Below, piece by piece: positions 27,228-36,536 of a stretch of DNA of 64,000 nucleotides. The DNA is from Chloroflexota bacterium (lineage in GTDB: Bacteria > Chloroflexota > Anaerolineae > UBA4142 > SHND01). A program made the position numbers and the translations under genes. How positions within the stretch are numbered: the stretch's first letter is position 1; each line of letters begins with the position of its first letter. Below the pieces are notes generated by a model. That model did not search any database. It was not told where the DNA came from and was given only the letters and a program-made list of their open reading frames with translations. The DNA lies in the NCBI GenBank assembly GCA_004295045.1, contig SHND01000037.1, positions 1-64,000 of the forward strand. The letters are read 5' to 3'.

Positions 27228-28064
27228 TCACAAATCGGTGGCAACGCGCTCGACGCGAAATTCATTGCCCTCTTTTCGCAAGCGCCCGAGCGTCATCACC
27301 GCATCGTGTTGGAAAATGAGCAGGATATTTTCTTCGTACGCCCATTCGCGGATGCGGCGTTTGGTTTCGATGCTGACCATCGGCTCAAGATCGTACGAGG
27401 GGACCCACGCCAAACGTTCGAGATAAACGGTGCGTCCCGCCACATCGCCCAGAAAAATTGCTTTCTCGCCTTTCGATTCGATAATAACGGCTTGATGCGC
27501 GCGTGTATGTCCCGGCGTCACGAGCGTGCGAACTTCTTCGGTGATTTGCGTGTCGCCTCTCAAAAAGCAAACGCGTTCAAGCGGAATAAAATTGTCGGCA
27601 AAGTACGTGGCTTTGGTCCGTTCGTTGGGGAAGGAGGCATCGAGGAATTCTTGACGCTGAATCCAATACTCGGCGTTCGGGAAGGTGGCGATGATCTCGG
27701 CGCCATCGCGCTTGGTGTTGCCGCCCGCGTGATCCGCATGGAGGTGAGTGTTCACGACAAGATCAATGTCTGCGGGCAAAAAGCCAATGCGCGCGAGATT
27801 GGTCAAGAGTCTGGAACCGCCTTTGCGCACAAAATTTTGTTCCTGCTTGGCGGTGAGTTTGGCGCCAAGTCCCGTATCTACCAGAATCGTTTTTTCACGC
27901 GTGACGATGACGAGACAGTTCAGCGCGGTCTTGACGCGATTGAATTCGTCCGGCGCGAGCATTTTTTCCCACAACACGCGCGGCACAACGCCAAACATAC
28001 CGCCGCCGTCCATACGGACAAAGCCGTCGCTGACGACAAAGAGTTCTACATTTCCGAGACGCAT
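27228..28064 (-). CDS. MBL-fold metallo-hydrolase
   Basis: The 278-residue protein has the zinc-binding motif THLHADHAGG near residues 107-116, with further metal ligands in TPGHTRAHQ and FLGDVAG and a final His. The order fits the lactonase/glyoxalase-II-like branch. The substrate cannot be assigned. The start at 28064 (MRLGNVELFVV) was chosen because TATAAT lies at 28074-28079, nine bases before it; a longer frame to 28148 would pass through that promoter. No ribosome binding site is present, so a leaderless mRNA is likely. Confidence 0.87.
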   Translation of the reverse strand: MRLGNVELFVVSDGFVRMDGGGMFGVVPRVLWEKMLAPDEFNRVKTALNCLVIVTREKTILVDTGLGAKLTAKQEQNFVRKGGSRLLTNLARIGFLPADIDLVVNTHLHADHAGGNTKRDGAEIIATFPNAEYWIQRQEFLDASFPNERTKATYFADNFIPLERVCFLRGDTQITEEVRTLVTPGHTRAHQAVIIESKGEKAIFLGDVAGRTVYLERLAWVPSYDLEPMVSIETKRRIREWAYEENILLIFQHDAVMTLGRLRKEGNEFRVERVATDL

Positions 28065-28073
28065 GTAGACCGA

Positions 28074-28079
28074 ATTATA
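28074..28079 (-). promoter_or_regulatory. -10 element of the MBL-hydrolase gene, leaderless arrangement
   Basis: TATAAT on the minus strand is nine bases upstream of the ATG at 28064, with no Shine-Dalgarno in between. Confidence 0.45.
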
Positions 28080-28157
28080 ACGTTCTTTTGTGAATCCAAT
28101 AACCCCAATTCGGACGCAAATAAAAAGATGGCGAAATGAATTCACCATCTTTTCGCA

Positions 28158-28229
28158 AGGCGACGGTGGGATTTGGACCCACGATCAAGGTTTTGCAGAC
28201 CTCTGCCTTGGCCACTTGGCTACGTCGCC
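28158..28229 (-). tRNA. tRNA-Cys (GCA)
   Basis: On the minus strand GGCGACG pairs with CGTCGCC as a perfect acceptor stem. The anticodon loop CTGCAAA sits between stem halves AGGT/ACCT and reads GCA. The T arm contains GGTCCAAATCC. Discriminator base U is as expected for tRNA-Cys. CCA is not encoded. Confidence 0.95.
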
Positions 28230-28286
28230 GCACTTGACAAATTAGCACGAGACCAGCGAAATGTCAATAAAAATTCTTGTTTCAGG

Positions 28287-29159
28287 TCAACTGCCTCCGT
28301 ACACCTCTTGTTCTTTGCCCGAAATCAGAAAATTGCTCACGTCCGCGCCCGAGAGACTGTATTGCGCAAAGGACTCGTAATTGCCAAATTTTTTCAATTC
28401 TTCCGTAACGCCCACAAATTTTGCCAAGCACGACCGAAAGATATGGGGTCCAAAGCTCACGCGATTAATGCCCAAGCGCTGCAGCTCTGCCAAACCCAAT
28501 GCTTTTGGCGAAGCGAGTACGTTCAAGGGCGCGGTGATGCGTTCTCGCAAGATGCCGAGCGTTTCGCGATCGCCCGGACCAATCGGATAAATGCAATCCG
28601 CGCCCGCTTCAACATACGCTTGCGCGCGGAGGATGGCTTGTTCGATTTTCTCTTGCTTGGAGTCCAAGCCGCTTGAAATAAAACTATCCACGCGCGCGTT
28701 GATGACGAGATGCACGCCGTGTGTATTGGCGACTTGGCGAATTGCCGCGATGCGTTCGCACTGCGCCTTGATGGAGCGCAGCGCGCTGTGTCCAGCCAGA
28801 CTGTCCTCAATATTGATTCCTACGACACCGGTCTGGATGACTTGGACGATGTTTTCTTGGAGGGCATCAATCGTCTCTGCATAACCGGCTTCGATATCGG
28901 CGGTGACCGGCACACGGACGCTCCTTGAAATTCTGAACAAAATTTCCAGCATCGTTTCCAGCCGGATGTTTTCTCCGTCCGCATAGCCCAGCGACTCCGC
29001 AATCGCCGCGCTGGCGGTTGCTATCGCGGGATATCCTGTTTTTTCTAAAACTCTGGCGCCGATGACATCCCATACATTGGGCAAGACTAACAATTCTCCG
29101 CTGGTATGCAACGCAAGGAGTGTTTGGGCTTGAGCTTGCTGTTCGCTTGTAATCATCAC
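28287..29159 (-). CDS. Isocitrate lyase/PEP-mutase superfamily protein
   Basis: The 290-residue protein has the TIM-barrel pattern of the PEP phosphonomutase/isocitrate lyase superfamily. LVLPNVWDVIGARVLEKTGYPAIATASAA is near residues 24-52. The metal-binding DIEAGY is near 95, GINIEDS near 119, and NARVDSF near 157. The KKCGH motif of isocitrate lyase is absent, so it is closer to the oxaloacetate decarboxylase or phosphonomutase-like branch. The reaction is unassigned. It is downstream of no obvious partner; tRNA-Cys follows on the same strand. Confidence 0.85.
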   Translation of the reverse strand: MMITSEQQAQAQTLLALHTSGELLVLPNVWDVIGARVLEKTGYPAIATASAAIAESLGYADGENIRLETMLEILFRISRSVRVPVTADIEAGYAETIDALQENIVQVIQTGVVGINIEDSLAGHSALRSIKAQCERIAAIRQVANTHGVHLVINARVDSFISSGLDSKQEKIEQAILRAQAYVEAGADCIYPIGPGDRETLGILRERITAPLNVLASPKALGLAELQRLGINRVSFGPHIFRSCLAKFVGVTEELKKFGNYESFAQYSLSGADVSNFLISGKEQEVYGGS

Positions 29160-29274
29160 GACAATTCCTTTTCTATTCCTGACGTTTCAAATTTGATAAG
29201 TTCAAAGCGAGAAAACTGCTTTGCAATGCTGTTGACTCTCTGCCAATCCGTTGCGCGCTTGGTTGGATGGAAAT

Positions 29275-29814
29275 TCATGTCAACGTTTTTCTCATTCGCA
29301 AAAGCGGAACCGCTGTGCCGCCGCGCTCATCAACGAATTTTTCGTATGCCTCAAATCCGCACGCGCGATAAAGTGGTTCACCTGACAAGGTTGCCACCAA
29401 TTCCACCTTTGTGAAACCTTCGGCTTTTGCCGCCTCTTCACACAACAAGATAATCAGCCGCCCGATTCCTTTGCGGGTATGCTGGGGATGGGTGTACATG
29501 GCACGAATTCGCGCCGCATCTTTTGTCGGGTCAAGGAGAGCTGCGCTTCGCCCCGGCGTCTGGTCGCCGCCGTACATTGTCGCACGACGACTCCATCCAC
29601 CGCAGCCCGCCATCTGACCATCGGCTTGCACAATAAAATACGTTCCATCGTCAATCAACTGCGTATCCAACCCCATAATGGCTCGGCTCGATGCAATCTT
29701 GTCCGCGTCGAGAAATGCTTTCAGATTTTCAGAGATTGCTGCGTCCATCAATGCTTTGAGCGCATCGAGGTCGTCGCGTTGCGCAAGTCTATGGGTCAAT
29801 GTCGCATTCGTCAT
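29275..29814 (-). CDS. GNAT-family N-acetyltransferase
   Basis: The 179-residue protein shows the acetyl-CoA binding motif A as RAMYTHPQHTRKGIGRLI near residues 108-125 (the R/Q-x-x-G-x-G/A loop is RKGIGR). The Tyr-containing end motif GEPLYRACGFEAYE near 148-160 follows. It transfers an acetyl group to an unknown amine. The next gene on this strand is a second GNAT, but the two are separated by a hairpin element and are not close relatives. Confidence 0.87.
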   Translation of the reverse strand: MTNATLTHRLAQRDDLDALKALMDAAISENLKAFLDADKIASSRAIMGLDTQLIDDGTYFIVQADGQMAGCGGWSRRATMYGGDQTPGRSAALLDPTKDAARIRAMYTHPQHTRKGIGRLIILLCEEAAKAEGFTKVELVATLSGEPLYRACGFEAYEKFVDERGGTAVPLLRMRKTLT

Positions 29815-29850
29815 GGCTGCTCTTTGTTGGCATGGCTAGTGCATGGACAA

Positions 29851-29928
29851 GATGAAATTGCGTAGGTCGCATTCTCTAATGCGGCGTGTGAGAACGCCTT
29901 CCTACGCGGACGACACGGCAATTTCATC
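29851..29928. repeat. Nested inverted repeat with GGCGT...AACGCC core
   Basis: GATGAAATTGC (29851-29861) pairs perfectly with GCAATTTCATC (29918-29928), and inside it GCGTAGG (29860-29866) pairs with CCTACGC (29901-29907). The core contains GGCGTGTGAGAACGCC, related to the hairpin at 1101-1123. The element fills the spacer between two acetyltransferase genes. Confidence 0.7.
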
Positions 29929-29931
29929 AAG

Positions 29932-30357
29932 TTAAAATACTAGATTGCATTCAAAAACAACCGCCCTTTTCGTAGAAAGATTCAAGGAACGGTAGAAATT
30001 TTTTGCGGGTTCATTATCAGGTTCGGCGGCAACCCAAACTTCTTCGCAACCCCTTTTTTTACCTATCGTAAACAATTCTTCAAGCAAGCGAGTTGCAATT
30101 CCGCGCCGCTGAACTTGCTCAGAGACCGCCAAGTCATCAATATATAACTCTGTTGGTTTATCTGGATGTCTATGAATCATTGCTAAAACTTGACCCATGA
30201 CAACGCCGTCAACTACTGCTGCGAGCATGATGTGATTTTGTTCATTCAGAACTACAGCAAGTCTATGCGGGACAATTTTCTCATCAAAGATATCCTCATC
30301 AAGCTTGTTGAGAATATCCATGTTGCTCTCGTCAAGTTGAACGATTTCTATATTCAT
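29932..30357 (-). CDS. GNAT-family N-acetyltransferase
   Basis: The 141-residue protein is of AAC(3)-I/fortimicin-acetyltransferase-like size. It has LYIDDLAVSEQVQRRGIATRLLEELF near residues 78-103, including the RRGIAT acetyl-CoA loop, and EVWVAAEPDNEPAKNFYRSLN near 112-132. The ATG at 30357 has AGGA six bases upstream and is preferred over the ATG at 30363. The acceptor substrate is unknown. Aminoglycoside resistance cannot be concluded from the sequence alone. Confidence 0.82.
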   Translation of the reverse strand: MNIEIVQLDESNMDILNKLDEDIFDEKIVPHRLAVVLNEQNHIMLAAVVDGVVMGQVLAMIHRHPDKPTELYIDDLAVSEQVQRRGIATRLLEELFTIGKKRGCEEVWVAAEPDNEPAKNFYRSLNLSTKRAVVFECNLVF

Positions 30358-30450
30358 TTTCATTCCTGAACACTGGCTATTTGTGTTGCAACGCGCGGTT
30401 GGACGAAAAAAGATTGTCGTTCTGTTTGTCGGTGTGTTCAATTGTTTGGG

Positions 30451-30735
30451 TCAGTACTCTTTGGTTTCTACTGCCTCGACGATGCGTGCTTGCGGGTTCA
30501 TCATCACTGTGCCTTGCACACGTCCCCACAGCGCGCGCAAGTTTGCGAGCATTTCCTCTGCCTGATTCAAATTTTCAAATTCGAGGTCAATCATGACATA
30601 GTGGCTGTCGTCGGTGGGACGCAGGACACGATAGCGGCGCACGCCGGATTTTTCGCGCCCCACCGGGTCGCTGTCAAATGCATTTTTCCAAGCATCGAAA
30701 TCGGGGACGGGATGTTCGATTCGCAAAATGTACAC
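30451..30735 (-). CDS. Small uncharacterised protein, ferredoxin-like dimeric-barrel candidate
   Basis: The 94-residue protein has a start GTG with GGAG five bases upstream. It opens with MYILRIEHPVPDFDAWKNAF, a pattern often seen in small alpha-beta barrel proteins of the Dabb/ABM or cyclase type (strand, then FDxWKxxF helix). HYVMIDLEFENLNQAE forms the second strand-helix half. No catalytic residues are recognised. It lies 10 bases downstream of the basic hypothetical gene and is probably cotranscribed with it. Confidence 0.7.
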   Translation of the reverse strand: MYILRIEHPVPDFDAWKNAFDSDPVGREKSGVRRYRVLRPTDDSHYVMIDLEFENLNQAEEMLANLRALWGRVQGTVMMNPQARIVEAVETKEY

Positions 30736-30745
30736 ACTGACTCCT

Positions 30746-31213
30746 TTACTTGGCGCGCATTCGATTGTTTTTGGGATTGTGTTCCACTTCTGCCAAGCCT
30801 AACGCCTCGAGCAAGGGCGGCATGTACATCCCAAAGCGTCCGCGATAACCCTTTCGCAAACCGTACCAACCGCCGAGCGGATTTTTCGGTGAACGCGCCC
30901 ATGCTTCAACCGTCCCCTCTGCCGCAGGTTTTTGTTCGTCTGCCGCGCCCAACGGCATCCAATCGCCATGTTTTTTCAACATCGTGTGCAAATCATTGAT
31001 AGCGCGCACATCGTAACTCAATTTCGTGGAACCGACTTGACACACCAACGCGGGCGGCGTGAGCGAATCATCACGGTACATTGTATATTCCGATGTGCCG
31101 CTCGGTGTTTTTAATTTCCACGGATTTTCTTTTGTGCCGGCGCCTTGTGCAGATTTTTTCGCGGCGGGTTTTGGCGCGACCTTTTTTGTCGCAGGTTTCG
31201 CTTTGGCTGCCAT
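30746..31213 (-). CDS. Conserved protein with Lys/Ala/Pro-rich N-terminus (DUF6855-like)
   Basis: The 155-residue protein begins with a Lys-Ala-Pro-rich tail (residues 1-25, AKPATKK/APKPAAKK type) like those of histone-H1-like proteins. A globular region follows, with WKLKTPSGTSEYTMYRD near 32-48 and LRKGYRGRFGMYMPPLLEALGLAEVEHNP near the end. I match it tentatively to DUF6855 by memory. The start at 31213 is fixed by AAGGAGGC eight bases upstream. A perfect palindrome and a T run precede it. Function unknown. Confidence 0.7.
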   Translation of the reverse strand: MAAKAKPATKKVAPKPAAKKSAQGAGTKENPWKLKTPSGTSEYTMYRDDSLTPPALVCQVGSTKLSYDVRAINDLHTMLKKHGDWMPLGAADEQKPAAEGTVEAWARSPKNPLGGWYGLRKGYRGRFGMYMPPLLEALGLAEVEHNPKNNRMRAK

Positions 31214-31237
31214 TTGTTTTGCCTCCTTGCAAATACG

Positions 31238-31269
31238 AAAAAAATGGGCGACGAGAATTCTCGTCGCCC
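31238..31269 (-). promoter_or_regulatory. Perfect palindrome plus T-tract in the leader of the DUF6855-like gene
   Basis: GGGCGACGAGAA and TTCTCGTCGCCC at 31246-31269 form a perfect 24-base palindrome. On the minus strand it is followed by A and seven T, and then about 15 bases later by the ribosome binding site. Its position between a TACAAT-like -10 and the start codon suggests either an operator or an attenuator. Confidence 0.55.
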
Positions 31270-31351
31270 GCAATTGTAGCGCAGTTTTCTATTTCTTGGC
31301 AGAGACGTTCGCCATCAATTCATCCGCACACATCGCATAATTAGCGTACTG

Positions 31352-31645
31352 CTAAAACGTCTTTTTTATGCGCTTGTCGGCAATCCGCACAAGCGCGCGC
31401 AATGCCTGATTCACCGCTTTCGAATCGGGAAAATATTCTTTTATATCCGGATCAAGAACGATTGGATTTTGCGTCGGTCCAAAACTCTTTACTGTTTTTG
31501 TTCCGTCCGTGTGATGAATCGTTACAGTGTAACCGTTTGCCATTTGTCCTGCGAACTTGCCCCGCACACGACCCTTTAGTTTTGATAGGTCATACTCTGC
31601 GCTCAATTCGTCACTTGCTGATTGTTCAGTCGGCTTCTTCTTCAT
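31352..31645 (-). CDS. brnA: BrnA-type antitoxin
   Basis: The 97-residue protein is encoded immediately after a BrnT-like toxin and overlaps it by 20 bases. The C-terminal segment DPDIKEYFPDSKAVNQALRALVRIADK resembles the ribbon-helix-helix region of BrnA antitoxins. ELSAEYDLSKLKGRVRGKFA near residues 13-32 is the usual toxin-binding opening. It would neutralise the toxin and repress the operon. No independent promoter is seen. Confidence 0.78.
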   Translation of the reverse strand: MKKKPTEQSASDELSAEYDLSKLKGRVRGKFAGQMANGYTVTIHHTDGTKTVKSFGPTQNPIVLDPDIKEYFPDSKAVNQALRALVRIADKRIKKTF

Positions 31646-31910
31646 ACGCTCTCCGTTCGCGAGCCGTCACCCGACGCGCGCTAATAATCCGAACTCGATT
31701 ACCGCGATCTAAATGCGAGACGAACAAGAACCTTTGGCGATTCGATCTGCCAATGGTGATAAAACGACTTTCGTCCTCTGAATGGTCGGGATCAAAAAAG
31801 GTCGAGCCGAGTGGATCTTGCAGGACGGTTACAGCTTCCTCGAAAGAGACTCGATGTTTCTTGAGATTCTGCGCCGCCTTACTTGAATCCCACTCGTACT
31901 CTACACTCAT
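31626..31910 (-). CDS. brnT: BrnT-type ribonuclease toxin
   Basis: The 94-residue protein shows the BrnT pattern from end to end. [22 protein letters not shown] is near residues 5-26, followed by [25 protein letters not shown] and [20 protein letters not shown] near the end. BrnT is a RelE-fold ribonuclease that halts translation under stress. The ATG overlaps the secA stop codon (ATGA), which would couple its translation to that of secA. The antitoxin gene overlaps its 3' end. Confidence 0.88.
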   Translation of the reverse strand: MSVEYEWDSSKAAQNLKKHRVSFEEAVTVLQDPLGSTFFDPDHSEDESRFITIGRSNRQRFLFVSHLDRGNRVRIISARRVTARERRAYEEEAD

Positions 31911-34783
31911 CCGCGTTTTCCTTGTGCATTCGCCATCGCGCCCAGTAACTCACTTTCGCGTCCCATGTGGCAATTTTTGAATTTCTTGCCGCTGCCGCAC
32001 GGACATGGCTCGTTGCGCCCGATTTTTGCGCCCGCTTTTTTCGCGGGCTGCGCCTTGCGCGTCTCTTCATCATGCGAACGCGATTCATGCATCGGACGCG
32101 ACTGCTGCTGGGGCACGCGCTGCAACTGGGCATGATAAATATTATGCACAATCGTGCGCTTGATGTCGTTGTTCAAGCCGCTGAACATATCGTACGCTTC
32201 CCGTTTAAACGTGACGAGCGGGTCTTGCTGTCCAATCGCGCGCAAGCCGATCCCGCCGCGCAACTCGTCGAGCGTCGTCAGATGGCGCACCCACAATTTA
32301 TCAATCGTGTCGAGCATCACCAGCCGTTCGAGCAAACGCGTTTCGCCTTCACCTTGCGTTTGTTCTTTTTGTTCGTACGCTTCGTCCGCGAGTTCAGAGA
32401 GTTGTTCTTGAATTTGCGGCGCGTTCATCGAGTTCCATTGCTCTGGCACATCATTCGGCAGCGGAAAAATCTTGCGCTCCTCGTTTGCCAACCCCTGCAA
32501 ATCCCATTCCTCTTTATAGTTCCCGGGGCACATCGTTTCCACAATGGATTCGACTTCGTCGTGGATCATGTTTTGTACGAACGGTTTCAAAGTCGAAGCC
32601 TCGAGAATTTTTTGACGCTCGCCATAAATCACCTGCCGCTGTTTGTTGATCACGTCGTCGTATTCGAGCAGGTGTTTGCGGATGTCAAAATTGTAACCCT
32701 CCATTTTGATCTGCGATTGTTCAATCGCGCGCGCGACGAGCGGCACATCAATCACCATCTCTTCGTCCTGCCAAACCCGTTCGAGCAAATTCTTGTTGCC
32801 CATGCGCTTCATAATCTCGTCTTCGAGCGAAACATAAAACCGCGACGAACCGGGATCGCCTTGCCGCCCCGCGCGCCCGCGCAGCTGGTTATCAATCCGC
32901 CGCGCTTCGTGCCGTTCCGTGCCGACGACGTGCAAACCGCCGAGTTCGACCACTTTGGCTTTTTCTTTATCCGTCTGCGCCGACGCGCGCGCGAACGCGT
33001 CGTCCCACAATTGCGGCTCTATCGGTTTGGTCAGGTCAACGCCCTTTTTGCGTAATTCTTCGCGCGCAATGCCTTCCGCGTTACCGCCGAGCAAAATGTC
33101 CACGCCGCGCCCCGCCATGTTGGTTGCCACCGTCACGGCGCCCAATTTGCCCGCTTGCGCGATGATCGTCGCCTCGCGTTCGTGGTTCTTGGCATTCAAT
33201 ACTTCGTGCTTGACGCCCTTGCGATTCAGCATTTTGCTCAACATTTCGGAATGTTCGACCGAAGTCGTGCCGACCAGCACGGGACGCCCCGCGTCATTCA
33301 TCTCTTTGATTTCATCCACAACCGCTTTGTATTTCGATTCTTCATTCTTGTAAATTACATCCGAATCATCTTCGCGAATCATTGGGCGGTTTGTGGGAAT
33401 GACCACCACATCAATGTTGTAAATTTTGTTGAATTCTTCTTCTTCGGTTTTCGCAGTACCGGTCATGCCCGCGAGTTTGTGATACATGCGAAAATAATTT
33501 TGAAACGTGATGGTGGCGAGCGTCAGCGATTCGCGCTGCACCTTTACGCCTTCTTTCGCTTCAATCGCTTGATGCAGACCTTCCGAATAGCGCCGTCCAA
33601 ACATCAAGCGCCCGGTAAATTCATCCACGATCACCACTTCGCCGTCGCGCACCACGTAATCTTTGTCGAGCTTGAAGAGCGCGTGCGCTTTTAGCGCATT
33701 GTCGAAATAAGAAACGAGTTCCACATATTCGGGATCGTAGAGCGATTTGTTTTGGGGAATGCCCGCCATCCGTTCGATTTTGAGGATTCCTTCTTCCGTC
33801 GGCGAGACGACGCGCAGTTTGTGGTCAATGGTATAGTCTTCCTCTTCCTTGAGGCGCGGCATCAATTGCGCGAAACGACGATATTCGGATGACGATTCTT
33901 CCGCCGGACCGGAAATGATGAGCGGCGTGCGCGCTTCGTCAATCAAAATATTGTCCACTTCGTCCACGATCGCGTAATGCAGTTCGCGCTGCACCATTTG
34001 CGAAACATCCAGCACCATGTTATCGCGCAAATAATCGAAACCAAACTCATTGTTCGTGCCGTACAAAATATCGGCATAGTACGCTTCGCGGCGCGCCACC
34101 GGGAAAAAGTGATTCAAGCGATCATCTCCGTGCGGATTCGGATCGCTGTAATTGGGTTCGTAAATGCCCGCCGCTTCGTGCGCGATGACGGCGGTGCGCA
34201 AACCGAGCCGCAAATAGACGCCACCCATCCACCCTGCGCCGACGCGCGACAAATAATCGTTCGGCGTCACGAGATGAACACCGCGCCCCGCGAGCGCATT
34301 CAAATACAACGGCAGGGTGGCGACAAGCGTTTTGCCTTCGCCCGTTTTCATTTCCGCGATTTTGCCGTCATGCAGCACGATGCCCGCCACCAACTGTACG
34401 TCAAAATGGCGCTGCCCATTCGCGCGTTTCGACGCTTCGCGCACCGCCGCGAACGCTTCGGGCAATAAATCATCCAGCACCGCCTGCTCGAGGTCGAGTA
34501 ATTTTTTCTCTTCGTCTTTGTATTTGAGTTCCAGCGACTTGCGCTCTTTGTCGTCCGCCTCATCCAGCCAGCGCTGCTTTAACTCGGCGAACGATTTGCG
34601 CTCGTCGTCAACTTCGGCATGAAAGCGCGCGCGAAACTCGTCCGTTTTCGCTTTCAGTTCGTCGTCCGATAATTTTTCAAACTCGGGTTCGAGTTCGTTG
34701 ATCTTGGCGACCAGCGGTTGAAGCGCCTTGATTTCTTTTTCGTTCGGGTCACCGGTAATTTTGTAGAAAAGATTTTTTAACAT
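31907..34783 (-). CDS. secA: Protein translocase ATPase SecA
   Basis: The 958-residue motor protein pushes unfolded preproteins through SecYEG at the inner membrane. The Walker A region [13 protein letters not shown] is near residue 100, [20 protein letters not shown] near 205, and [14 protein letters not shown] in the second nucleotide domain near 520. The C-terminal zinc motif [15 protein letters not shown] (residues 930-945) binds SecB or the ribosome in other bacteria. The start at 34783 ([12 protein letters not shown]) was preferred over an upstream ATG because the family begins there. brnT overlaps its 3' end. Confidence 0.97.
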   Translation of the reverse strand: MLKNLFYKITGDPNEKEIKALQPLVAKINELEPEFEKLSDDELKAKTDEFRARFHAEVDDERKSFAELKQRWLDEADDKERKSLELKYKDEEKKLLDLEQAVLDDLLPEAFAAVREASKRANGQRHFDVQLVAGIVLHDGKIAEMKTGEGKTLVATLPLYLNALAGRGVHLVTPNDYLSRVGAGWMGGVYLRLGLRTAVIAHEAAGIYEPNYSDPNPHGDDRLNHFFPVARREAYYADILYGTNNEFGFDYLRDNMVLDVSQMVQRELHYAIVDEVDNILIDEARTPLIISGPAEESSSEYRRFAQLMPRLKEEEDYTIDHKLRVVSPTEEGILKIERMAGIPQNKSLYDPEYVELVSYFDNALKAHALFKLDKDYVVRDGEVVIVDEFTGRLMFGRRYSEGLHQAIEAKEGVKVQRESLTLATITFQNYFRMYHKLAGMTGTAKTEEEEFNKIYNIDVVVIPTNRPMIREDDSDVIYKNEESKYKAVVDEIKEMNDAGRPVLVGTTSVEHSEMLSKMLNRKGVKHEVLNAKNHEREATIIAQAGKLGAVTVATNMAGRGVDILLGGNAEGIAREELRKKGVDLTKPIEPQLWDDAFARASAQTDKEKAKVVELGGLHVVGTERHEARRIDNQLRGRAGRQGDPGSSRFYVSLEDEIMKRMGNKNLLERVWQDEEMVIDVPLVARAIEQSQIKMEGYNFDIRKHLLEYDDVINKQRQVIYGERQKILEASTLKPFVQNMIHDEVESIVETMCPGNYKEEWDLQGLANEERKIFPLPNDVPEQWNSMNAPQIQEQLSELADEAYEQKEQTQGEGETRLLERLVMLDTIDKLWVRHLTTLDELRGGIGLRAIGQQDPLVTFKREAYDMFSGLNNDIKRTIVHNIYHAQLQRVPQQQSRPMHESRSHDEETRKAQPAKKAGAKIGRNEPCPCGSGKKFKNCHMGRESELLGAMANAQGKRG

Positions 34784-34883
34784 GTTGATTTCGGTATCAG
34801 GCAGCAAGTAGTAGGATGCCAAAATCCCTGCTGCGTGCTACTTGTTGCGTGTCTCACAAATCGAGCTGTATCGTGCGACACGC

Positions 34884-35849
34884 TTACAAATCGAGCGTGT
34901 CGCCGACAAAGGAGCCGACGCTCTCGGCTTTGTTTGTGCGTTCAATGACGCCGGCAAGCAATGGAGCGATTGACAAAACAGTTGGGTTCAGCACGTCCGA
35001 TTCGGGCGGGAGTGGCACGGTATCTGTGCAAATAAATTCTGCAATGCCGCTGCCTTTCAAACGCTCCACCGCGCCACTTACTAGAGTTGCATGAGTGCAG
35101 GCAATTCTTACGGATGATGCGCCGCTGCGTTTCAGCAGCCCAACGGCTTCGGTAATGGTGCCAGCCGTTTCCACCAGTTCGTCCACCAAAATGACGTTGC
35201 GGTTCTCGACATCGCCGATCACCGTAAGCGCTTCGGCTTGCCCACTGATGCGCCGTTTCTCCACAAAGGCGAGCGGCGCGTCCACTTTTTCCGCAATGTT
35301 GCGCGCTTTTTTGGCAAAGCCCAAATCGGCGGAAACAATGACGGGATTCTCGAGCTGCAGACCCTTGACGTATTCCACAATCAGCGGATATGCTTGCAGC
35401 TCATCGCCGGGGATGCTGAAAAACCCTTGAATCTGCCCCGCGTGCAAATCAACCGTAATGTACCGATCGGCGCCGGCGGTGACGATCAAATCTGCCAGCA
35501 AGCGCGCTGTGATGGGCACGCGCGGTTTGTCCTTTTTGTCGCTGCGCGCATACGCGTAAAACGGCAGCACGGCGGTGATTCGTCCCGCCGACGAACGCTT
35601 GAGCGTCTCTAAAAAAATGAACAGCTCCATGATGTTGCGATTGACCGGCGGACCCAAGCCCTGAATCAAAAACACATCATGCCCGCGCACACTCTTGTGC
35701 AGTTGAATGAAAATGTTCTCGTTCGCAAAGTCGGTAATTTCCCCTTGCGCCAATGGCAATTTCAATTCAGCACAAATTTTTTGGGCGAGCGGTTCGTTGC
35801 CGCGCCCGCTGAAAATCAGTGGGTCTCCCCAAGGCGTATTGTTGTTCAC
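34884..35849 (-). CDS. prs: Ribose-phosphate pyrophosphokinase
   Basis: The 321-residue enzyme makes PRPP from ribose 5-phosphate and ATP for nucleotide, His and Trp synthesis. The PPP-loop and flexible-loop region YARSDKKDKPRVPITARL is near residues 100-117, and the metal-binding VDLHAGQIQGFF near 135-146. The ribose-phosphate loop reads VDELVETAGT, where VDDIIDTGGT or a near variant is usual. The Asp-to-Glu changes mark a divergent subgroup. The gene lies between the cyclophilin gene and secA on the same strand. Confidence 0.93.
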   Translation of the reverse strand: MNNNTPWGDPLIFSGRGNEPLAQKICAELKLPLAQGEITDFANENIFIQLHKSVRGHDVFLIQGLGPPVNRNIMELFIFLETLKRSSAGRITAVLPFYAYARSDKKDKPRVPITARLLADLIVTAGADRYITVDLHAGQIQGFFSIPGDELQAYPLIVEYVKGLQLENPVIVSADLGFAKKARNIAEKVDAPLAFVEKRRISGQAEALTVIGDVENRNVILVDELVETAGTITEAVGLLKRSGASSVRIACTHATLVSGAVERLKGSGIAEFICTDTVPLPPESDVLNPTVLSIAPLLAGVIERTNKAESVGSFVGDTLDL

Positions 35850-35858
35850 GCGAATTGT

Positions 35859-36536
35859 TTATTGTTCTTGAATCGTGATCGTTTTGATTACATCGCCGCG
35901 CGTAATCTTTTCTGCCACGCTCATCGAATCTGCTGTCGCTTGACCAAATGACGTATAGTCGCCGTCGAGAAAAGGAGTTGCATCGAGCGTAATGTAAAAC
36001 TGACTGCCGCTGGAGGCGCGCTGCGGATTCACTTGGTCGGGCAGACGCGCCATCGCCAACGCGCCCTTGGGATGACTGCGTTTGATTTCGGCAGGAATCG
36101 TATAGCCGGGTCCGCCATTGCCCACACCGAGCGGATCGCCGCCTTGAATGACAAAGCCGGGTTCCACGCGGTGAAAGGTGAGTCCATCATAAAATCCTTG
36201 CCGCGCGAGATAGATAAAATTATTCACCGTTTGCGGCGCGTCTTGCGGAAACAAATCTACGACGATATTGCCTTTGCTGGTCTCTATCGTCGCGCGATAT
36301 TTTTTGTTTGGATCAATCGTCATCGGTGGCGCGGCTTGATACATCTCGTTGCGCTCCGCCGGTGCTTTGGCAGCCGCCGCTTTGGTGGTTTGGCTCGTCG
36401 TGCTGCCCGATGCATCCGAAGAAGCTGGGTTCGAGCTTCCGGCTGGGGTCGCGGGCGTAGAGCTCGCGCACGCGGCGATCAAGACCGCGCTCAAAACAAG
36501 CATGAGGGATGCAAGAGTAAGGCGTATTACTTTCAT
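35859..36536 (-). CDS. Cyclophilin-type peptidyl-prolyl isomerase lipoprotein
   Basis: The 225-residue protein has a lipoprotein signal with lipobox LIAAC (Cys23). A Ser/Thr-rich linker follows to about residue 75. The cyclophilin barrel has ATIETSKGNIVVDLFPQDAPQTVNNF near 82-107, FHRVEPGFVIQGGDP near 120-134 and a GSQFYITL motif near 177. It would isomerise proline bonds of exported proteins at the outer face of the membrane. It sits between the SRPBCC gene and prs, with one base between its start and the SRPBCC stop. Confidence 0.92.
   Translation of the reverse strand: MKVIRLTLASLMLVLSAVLIAACASSTPATPAGSSNPASSDASGSTTSQTTKAAAAKAPAERNEMYQAAPPMTIDPNKKYRATIETSKGNIVVDLFPQDAPQTVNNFIYLARQGFYDGLTFHRVEPGFVIQGGDPLGVGNGGPGYTIPAEIKRSHPKGALAMARLPDQVNPQRASSGSQFYITLDATPFLDGDYTSFGQATADSMSVAEKITRGDVIKTITIQEQ

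Noticed and set aside
31274..31351. Short minus-strand frame with QYANYAMCADELMANVSAKK between brnA and the DUF6855-like gene
   Set aside because: Only about 20 codons, closed on both sides by stops; it may be a gene remnant but no family can be named.
34784..34822. Upstream ATG extending SecA by 13 residues
   Set aside because: The extension has no similarity to SecA starts. [12 protein letters not shown] is a standard beginning.
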